From positions 14,711 to 78,710 of the forward strand of contig CAJMPY010000014.1 of NCBI GenBank assembly GCA_905215385.1: DNA of 64,000 nucleotides. The letters are read 5' to 3'. The notes below the pieces were generated by a model, which saw only the letters and a program-made list of their open reading frames with translations, searched no databases and was not told the DNA's origin. How positions within the stretch are numbered: the first letter of the stretch is position 1; each line of letters opens with the position of its first letter. This document shows, one piece after another, positions 59,291-64,000 of the stretch. The DNA comes from an uncultured bacterium. GTDB taxonomy: Bacteria; Actinomycetota; Coriobacteriia; Coriobacteriales; Coriobacteriaceae. Made by a program: the position numbers and the translations under genes.

Positions 59291-60331
59291 ATGAGAAGCC
59301 GGTTTTCCATGGCATACGACGAATCGGGGCGCGCCGCGCGGTGTCGCGTCGTGACGGCGCTGCTCGCTGTTGCCCTCATCGTGCTCGTCGGGGCCAACCT
59401 GTGCATCGGGAGCGTGCTCGTGCCCGCAGACCACATCCCCGGCATCCTTTCGGGCGGCGCGGCCAATTCCATGGAAAGCCAGGTCATCTGGGAGATTCGC
59501 CTGCCGCGCGTGCTTTCAGCCGTGCTTCTCGGCGGGGCACTTTCGCTTTCCGGGTTCCTGCTGCAGACGTTTTTCAACAACCCCATCGCCGACCCGTTCA
59601 TCTTGGGCGTCTCCTCGGGCGCAAAGTTCGTTGTCGCGCTTACGATGATCGTGCTTCTAGGCGCGAACCAGGCCATGTCCTCGCCGGCCATGGTGGCCGC
59701 AGCGTTTCTGGGCTCGCTTATCACCATCGGCTTCGTGCTCCTCATCGCACGGCGCATAAGTTCCATGGCCATGCTCATCGTGGCGGGCGTCATGGTGGGA
59801 TACATCTGCTCGGCGGCGACGAACTTCCTCATCGCCTTCGCCGACGACCAGTCCATCGTGAACCTGCACAACTGGTCTTTGGGTAGCTTCTCGGGTTCGA
59901 GCTGGGACGACATCGCGATCATCGCGGTCGTGGTGATCACCGTGAGCGCATGCGTATTCGCGATATCGAAGCCCCTTTCCGCCTTCCAGCTGGGAGAAGC
60001 CTACGCGAAAAGCGTCGGCGTGAACGTCGCACACTTCCGCGTGGTGCTCGTCCTTCTAGCGAGCATGCTCTCCGCCTGCGTGACCGCGTTCGCTGGTCCG
60101 GTGTCGTTCGTAGGCATCGCGGTTCCGCATCTCGTGAAGTCGGCGCTGAAGTCGTCGAAGTCCATCCGCGTGATTCCTGCGTGCTTCTTGGGAGGCGCCA
60201 TCTTCTGCGCGGGCTGCGATTTGATCGCGCGCACGCTGTTCTCTCCCGTCGAGCTTTCCATCAGCGCCGTCACCGCCATCTTCGGCGCTCCGGTGGTTAT
60301 CGCGCTCATGTTGAAGAAGCGGGTGAGGTAG
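59291..60331 (+). CDS. btuC: Corrinoid-type ABC transporter permease (BtuC/FecCD)
   Basis: A 346-residue FecCD-family permease with about ten hydrophobic segments. It shows IWEIRLPRVLSAVLLGGALSLSGFLLQTFF (an L-P-R motif and the Gx-Q-xxF signature), NNPIADPFILGVSSGA and PVSFVGIAVPHLVK (the loop contacting the ATPase). The signature is normally GxxLQxxxxNPLAxPxxLG; here NPIADPFILG matches. It starts four nucleotides after btuF and ends against the ATPase gene (TAG-ATG), so all three are coupled. Confidence 0.94.
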   Translation: MRSRFSMAYDESGRAARCRVVTALLAVALIVLVGANLCIGSVLVPADHIPGILSGGAANSMESQVIWEIRLPRVLSAVLLGGALSLSGFLLQTFFNNPIADPFILGVSSGAKFVVALTMIVLLGANQAMSSPAMVAAAFLGSLITIGFVLLIARRISSMAMLIVAGVMVGYICSAATNFLIAFADDQSIVNLHNWSLGSFSGSSWDDIAIIAVVVITVSACVFAISKPLSAFQLGEAYAKSVGVNVAHFRVVLVLLASMLSACVTAFAGPVSFVGIAVPHLVKSALKSSKSIRVIPACFLGGAIFCAGCDLIARTLFSPVELSISAVTAIFGAPVVIALMLKKRVR

Positions 60332-61648
60332 ATGGGGGAATTCGTGCCGCGGCCCAAAACGCTCGGAGGGGACATTCCATGCTTAGACAGTCCTGAGCTC
60401 GCACGAAAGCGCCAGAAGGCACTTTCGGCTCGTGCGGAACTGCGCGCGGAACGCCTCTTCCGAGCGGAGCCGAACCTCGAAACTACGGTCGAAACGCAGG
60501 CTGACGGAGCGCCGCTTTTCCACATAAGCGACCTGTCGGCGGGCTACGACAAGAAGGTCGTAGTCGGAGGCGTCGATCTGGAGGTTCGTGCGGGCGACGT
60601 CGTGGCGCTCATCGGGCCGAACGGCTCGGGCAAGTCGACCATCTTAAAAACCATCACACGCCATCTGGCACCGCTTGCCGGCGCGGTCGAGCTCGACGGG
60701 CGGGAGATTTCCCGATGGAAGACGGCGGAGTTTGCAAGGAACCTTGCCGTTATGCTGACAGATCGCCCCCGGACCGAGCTCCTCACCTGCCGCGATGTCG
60801 TAGAGGCGGGAAGGCACCCCTACACCGGGCGAATGGGCACACTCTCGCCCGACGACCATAGTCGGGTCGACGAGGCCATGAAAACCGCACGTGTGGAAGA
60901 GCTCGCCGAGCGCGACTTCATGCAGATAAGCGACGGGCAACGCCAGCGCGTCATGCTCGCACGCGCCATCGCGCAGGATCCGCGTGTGCTCGTGCTCGAC
61001 GAGCCCACGTCGTATCTCGATATCCGCTACCAGATCGACCTGCTGCGAATACTTCGCCACCTTGCGAAATCGCGGAATGTGGCTGTCATCATGTCCATCC
61101 ACGAACTCGAGCTCGCGCAGAAAAGCGCCGACAAGGTGATTTGCGTGAAGGACGGCCGGGTCTTCCGCGCCGGCGCACCCGAGGACATATTCACGCGCGA
61201 GACGATTGGCGAGCTCTACGGCCTTCAACATGGCACCTTCAACGAGCGCTTCGGCAGCGTGGAAATTGGACGCCCGCACGGCGATGCGCACACGTTCGTC
61301 ATCGCCGGCGCAGGTACGGGGTCGGCTGTGTTTCGCCAGCTCATCCGGCAGGGCAAGGCGTTCTACACGGGCGTTCTGCACGAAGGGGACATCGACTGCG
61401 AGCTCGCGCGCGACCTGGCGGCGGAATGCGTGACCGAGCGCGCCTTCGAGCCGATCGGGGATAGAACCATAGCCCGCGCCAAAGAGCTCCTCGTCCACTG
61501 CGCGCGCCTTATCGTGTGTCCCGCCGCCTTCGGCACCATAAACGCCCGCAACGCAGAGCTCGTCGAGTTCGCACGCTCGCACGGTATCGAGGTCATGCGA
61601 GCGTGCGAAGGCGCATCGGAGGATTCCCAATTGGGGTGGAAAGGATAA
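60332..61648 (+). CDS. btuD: ABC transporter ATPase (BtuD/FecE) with extra C-terminal domain
   Basis: A 438-residue ATPase. Residues about 1-62 are a polar, Arg-rich leader. The ATPase core (about 63-310) has Walker A LIGPNGSGKSTILK, signature MQISDGQRQRVMLARAI (ISDGQ instead of LSGGQ), Walker B VLVLDEPTSYLD and H-loop IMSIHELE. Residues about 313-438 form an extra domain of a few beta-alpha units (HTFVIAGAGTGSAVFRQLIR; AFYTGVLHEGDIDCELARDL; HCARLIVCPAAFGTINARNA). I do not recognise its family; the FVIAGAGTGS loop looks nucleotide-binding. ATG follows the btuC stop directly. It is the last gene of the operon. Confidence 0.88.
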   Translation: MGEFVPRPKTLGGDIPCLDSPELARKRQKALSARAELRAERLFRAEPNLETTVETQADGAPLFHISDLSAGYDKKVVVGGVDLEVRAGDVVALIGPNGSGKSTILKTITRHLAPLAGAVELDGREISRWKTAEFARNLAVMLTDRPRTELLTCRDVVEAGRHPYTGRMGTLSPDDHSRVDEAMKTARVEELAERDFMQISDGQRQRVMLARAIAQDPRVLVLDEPTSYLDIRYQIDLLRILRHLAKSRNVAVIMSIHELELAQKSADKVICVKDGRVFRAGAPEDIFTRETIGELYGLQHGTFNERFGSVEIGRPHGDAHTFVIAGAGTGSAVFRQLIRQGKAFYTGVLHEGDIDCELARDLAAECVTERAFEPIGDRTIARAKELLVHCARLIVCPAAFGTINARNAELVEFARSHGIEVMRACEGASEDSQLGWKG

Positions 61649-61671
61649 ACTGGACTTTCTTTTAAGGATCC

Positions 61672-61758
61672 TCAGGCTACAGCTCCTACGCCGGCGAGGT
61701 CTACAAGGCGCCGGAGAACCTCGTAAACAGGAATTTCCACGCCGACGAGCCCAATTAG
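61672..61758 (+). pseudogene. Remnant of an IS3-family transposase (OrfB)
   Basis: The plus strand reads SGYSSYAGEVYKAPENLVN then RNFHADEPN and a stop. This matches the IS3 OrfB segment before the catalytic core (RYSSY.GE...AP.NL..RDFHA..PN.LW.TD). The D-D-E catalytic parts are missing on both sides. It lies three bases from the tetR stop and directly after the last gene of the cobalamin island, marking its right edge. Confidence 0.7.
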
Positions 61759-61760
61759 GC

Positions 61761-62372
61761 CTAATCCAAGCGAGATTCCAGACTCGACAGGCCATTGAGA
61801 GTCAGGTCGTTGGCGACCTCAGAGACGCGCTCAATAGGAACCGAGCCGTCAGACAGCGCCCACGTGCGATAGATACCGATAATGCCTGACAGCAAAAACG
61901 CCAGATAGTAGTCGAACATCTCATCCTTAAGGCCTTGGGGCAGCAGATTGCGCTCGGCAATCTCGTGCTCGAGAGGTGCACGAAGACGAGCCATAAAATC
62001 ATCGAGCGGAATGTTCTCGATCAGCTGACGATTGAGCACCAGGTTGTTGCATAACGCCTCGTTAACGGTTTTAAAGAAGGTCGCCGCCGCTCCCAGGGCG
62101 CGCTCGTTGGTGTCACCGTCCATTGAAGCAAGCGTTTTCTCGACCGAGTCGACAATCATCTCCACCACATCGACGGCAATGGCATCGAGCAGGCCGTCGA
62201 CCGTACCAAAGTGAACGTAAAAGGTCTTGCGGTCGACATTGGCCTCGCGCGCGATGGCACTCACCGTAATGTCTGCCAGCGGCTTTTCCATGAGCAGGCG
62301 CTCGAAAGCGGAAAGGATGGCATTGCGGCTGCGAACGATGCGGCGATCAATACGCGGTTTGCTGGTGGCCAT
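61761..62372 (-). CDS. TetR-family transcription regulator
   Basis: This 203-residue regulator has an N-terminal helix-turn-helix (RNAILSAFERLLMEKPLADI; AIAREANVDRKTFYVHFGTV, about residues 15-60), where RKTFYxHF is the TetR recognition helix. The C-terminal domain (about 75-200) has FDYYLAFLLSGIIGIYRTWA, similar to the TetR_C_7/DhaS-type ligand domains. The effector is unknown. GAAGGGAC precedes ATG 62372; an earlier ATG at 62399 lacks one. It is transcribed towards the cobalamin island and may be older than the island. Confidence 0.9.
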   Translation of the reverse strand: MATSKPRIDRRIVRSRNAILSAFERLLMEKPLADITVSAIAREANVDRKTFYVHFGTVDGLLDAIAVDVVEMIVDSVEKTLASMDGDTNERALGAAATFFKTVNEALCNNLVLNRQLIENIPLDDFMARLRAPLEHEIAERNLLPQGLKDEMFDYYLAFLLSGIIGIYRTWALSDGSVPIERVSEVANDLTLNGLSSLESRLD

Positions 62373-62488
62373 GGGCGTGTCCCTTCGATATGCGGGCATA
62401 CATCAACAGATGAGAGATAATCTACGTAAGAGGATTATCCCCCATCCGGCACAAAAAAGCCCGGCAATATGAAGAACGCACGACTGCC

Positions 62489-63796
62489 CTACTGCGACTT
62501 AGGGTGCTTCTTCTTATTGAGTGCCGACGGAGATACGCGAATACCGTCGCCTGTCTGGCGCACATAGGCTTTATGAGCCGGCTTAGCGGTCCCAGAAGCC
62601 TTCTGAGCGTGCTTCTTGGGATCAACGGTAACAGCATTCGTGGGGTGCGGCTTAGTGGGCGCAGAGGGCGTCTGAGGCGTGCGGCCGAGTTTGCGCATCA
62701 CGCGATCCCAGCGCGCATGGATGCTCTCGTTGTGGGCGCTCTTAAGGCCCAACAGGGGCGCAGCCAAAATGGTCGGCGCAATAAACGTAATGAGGCGCCA
62801 CAGCAGATAGCCGGCGGTCGAAGCCGACCCAAAGAAATGACCCAAGAACAATGCAAAGCCGCCCTCAGCGCCACCAGTTCCACCGGGCAAGGGGACCGCA
62901 GAGCTCAACAGCTGGACAAAGGCGCTCGCGGCCATGACCGAGAAAAAGTCGACCTCGTGGTGGCCAAAGGCAAGCATCAGGAAATACGGCACGAGGTAGA
63001 AAAACGCGAGCTGCATCATGGTGATGACCACCGTGAGCAGCATGGACGAAAAGTGGCCGGCTGAAAGCTTGAACTTCTCGGAGAAAGAGTAGATTTCGCC
63101 GTCGACAAACGTACGCCAGTCCTCAATCTTGGTGGCCGAGACGCCCATTCGCTCGAGCCAATTGATAATGCAGTGCGCGACGCGCGTGACGGTCTTAGGC
63201 ATGAGCGCGACGGCAAAGATGCCAAGCAGAATGCAGCAGTGACCGCCAAAGCTAAAGACGCACAGCAGCGTCATGTCGCCATAGCGCTCGGCGAAAAACG
63301 GCATTCGGGCAAGCAGCAGAATGGCGCCCCAGGCAACGAGGCCAAACTGATACACGATAAAGCGCGTGAACTGCGTGGCACCGGCCTCGCCGACATTTTG
63401 GCCTGCCTTGGTCAGGCGGTAAATCTGGGCGGGCGTAGAGCCCATCATCATGGGCGTCAGGTTGCCAAAGAAGATACCGCTCGCCTCGACCGAGATCAGG
63501 TCGCGAATGCCGACGGGCGAATAAGGGTCGAGCCAAACGGCGATCGCATAGGCCACAATGCCAAAGAACAGATACATGAACATGCAAAGACACGCGATAA
63601 CGAGCCATGGCGCCTGGACGCTCGACATAGCGGCCCAGAACTGCCCCATCTGCCCGGTTACCACCAGATAGACGATATAACCCACCAGCACGACGCCGAT
63701 AAAGATGGCGCCGCGGCGTGCGCTCTTATTGTCATCTCCGCCCGAGGCCTCAACCTCGACCTGGGGCTTAGACGTATGCTGAGAGGACTCCGTCAT
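62489..63796 (-). CDS. Lysylphosphatidylglycerol synthase-type flippase-like membrane protein (UPF0104)
   Basis: A 435-residue protein with eight or so helices, e.g. GAIFIGVVLVGYIVYLVVTG, LVIACLCMFMYLFFGIVAYA, GLVAWGAILLLARMPFF, LTVVITMMQLAFFYLVPYFL and ASTAGYLLWRLITFIAPTIL. It has FFGNLTPMMMGSTPAQIYRL and PLPGGTGGAEGGFALFL, the marker motifs of the UPF0104/AglD/MprF transmembrane domain. The MprF lysyltransferase domain is absent, so it is a free-standing flippase or lipid-transfer unit. The C-terminal 70 residues are Lys/Pro/Thr-rich and cytoplasmic. AAGGAG precedes ATG 63796. Confidence 0.88.
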   Translation of the reverse strand: MTESSQHTSKPQVEVEASGGDDNKSARRGAIFIGVVLVGYIVYLVVTGQMGQFWAAMSSVQAPWLVIACLCMFMYLFFGIVAYAIAVWLDPYSPVGIRDLISVEASGIFFGNLTPMMMGSTPAQIYRLTKAGQNVGEAGATQFTRFIVYQFGLVAWGAILLLARMPFFAERYGDMTLLCVFSFGGHCCILLGIFAVALMPKTVTRVAHCIINWLERMGVSATKIEDWRTFVDGEIYSFSEKFKLSAGHFSSMLLTVVITMMQLAFFYLVPYFLMLAFGHHEVDFFSVMAASAFVQLLSSAVPLPGGTGGAEGGFALFLGHFFGSASTAGYLLWRLITFIAPTILAAPLLGLKSAHNESIHARWDRVMRKLGRTPQTPSAPTKPHPTNAVTVDPKKHAQKASGTAKPAHKAYVRQTGDGIRVSPSALNKKKHPKSQ

Positions 63797-63902
63797 GAGA
63801 CTCCTTCTAACAGTCAAAATATCTTGGTTATTGTACCCGTAAGGGCCATAGGCAGAACGCAAAGCTCTGGTTCAAACGGGAATTGCAGACGGTTGTTTGA
63901 AA

Positions 63903-63936
63903 ATAAAAAACCCGGCCTTCCATGGGAAGACCGGGT
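63903..63936 (-). terminator. Rho-independent terminator after tRNA-Glu
   Basis: On the minus strand ACCCGGTCTTCC pairs with GGAAGGCCGGGT over 12 positions (one mismatch), followed by TTTTTATTT. It starts 11 nt after the tRNA CCA end. Confidence 0.9.
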
Positions 63937-63946
63937 ATCAGATGCG

Positions 63947-64000
63947 TGGTAGCCCGTACCAGATTCGAACTGGTGATCTCCGCCTTGAGAGGGCGGCGTC
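63947..64000 (-). tRNA. tRNA-Glu (anticodon CTC), 5' part outside the window
   Basis: The minus strand gives the 3' 54 nt: the anticodon stem CCGCC-CTCTCAA-GGCGG with anticodon CTC, the T arm ACCAGTTCGAATCTGGT, the acceptor half ACGGGCT and discriminator A with CCA. The D arm and 5' acceptor strand lie beyond position 64000. It decodes GAG and is charged by the GltX in this window. Confidence 0.9.

Overview
The window looks like a chromosomal segment of a human-gut Coriobacteriia species, most likely Collinsella. The evidence is the moderately high GC, the actinobacterial housekeeping proteins, the glgB-glgP-glgC-glgD-glgA cluster, and an anaerobic (early cobalt insertion) cobalamin pathway. 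This assignment is inference from gene content; no database was searched.

Layout. (1) Positions 1-5488, minus strand: an extracellular polysaccharide operon. It is led by a NusG-like antiterminator of LoaP type, followed by a priming sugar transferase, a GT2, a UDP-sugar dehydrogenase and two GT4 glycosyltransferases; the last runs off the window. A long structured leader lies upstream. (2) 6283-7815, minus: tRNA-Ala(GGC), thiamine pyrophosphokinase and a HAD phosphatase. (3) 8147-21257, plus: the glycogen cluster, followed by a GH13-GH77 fusion enzyme. GlgB and GlgA both end in long Lys/Ala/Thr-rich, histone-H1-like tails. (4) 21346-33603: FmdB, an AT-rich membrane protein of unknown function, and housekeeping genes (rsmB-fmt-def-priA, gltX, metK, sdaA). 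Several large, different, near-perfect palindromes of 67-119 bp sit between these genes. (5) 33753-39006, plus: an L,D-transpeptidase and a MacAB-like ABC efflux operon.

(6) 39220-61648: a self-contained cobalamin island. On the minus strand, 17 genes from cbiF to cbiJ overlap or abut with gaps of at most 1 nt. They cover cobalt-precorrin-2 methylation through nucleotide loop assembly. Divergently, a strong promoter and a cobalamin riboswitch control a plus-strand operon: a Tat-exported lipoprotein CbiK chelatase, a small lipoprotein, and BtuF, BtuC and BtuD homologues. The small lipoprotein appears to share a beta-sandwich domain with the N-terminus of the BtuF-like protein, and the BtuD-like protein carries an extra C-terminal domain. 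Codon usage shifts in the island (TTC over TTT, many GCG and CGC). Broken transposase fragments lie at both edges: IS21-like at 39095-39187 and IS3-like at 61672-61758. The most economical reading is that the island was acquired horizontally. (7) 61761-64000, minus: a TetR regulator, a flippase-like membrane protein and a partial tRNA-Glu(CTC).

The most unusual content is the exported chelatase and paired-lipoprotein uptake module of the B12 island, a second CobU-like domain fused to CobC, the H1-like tails on two glycogen enzymes, and the palindrome families. No uroporphyrinogen-III methyltransferase, sirohydrochlorin synthase, cobalt transporter or lower-ligand synthesis gene is visible here, so the pathway depends on genes elsewhere.
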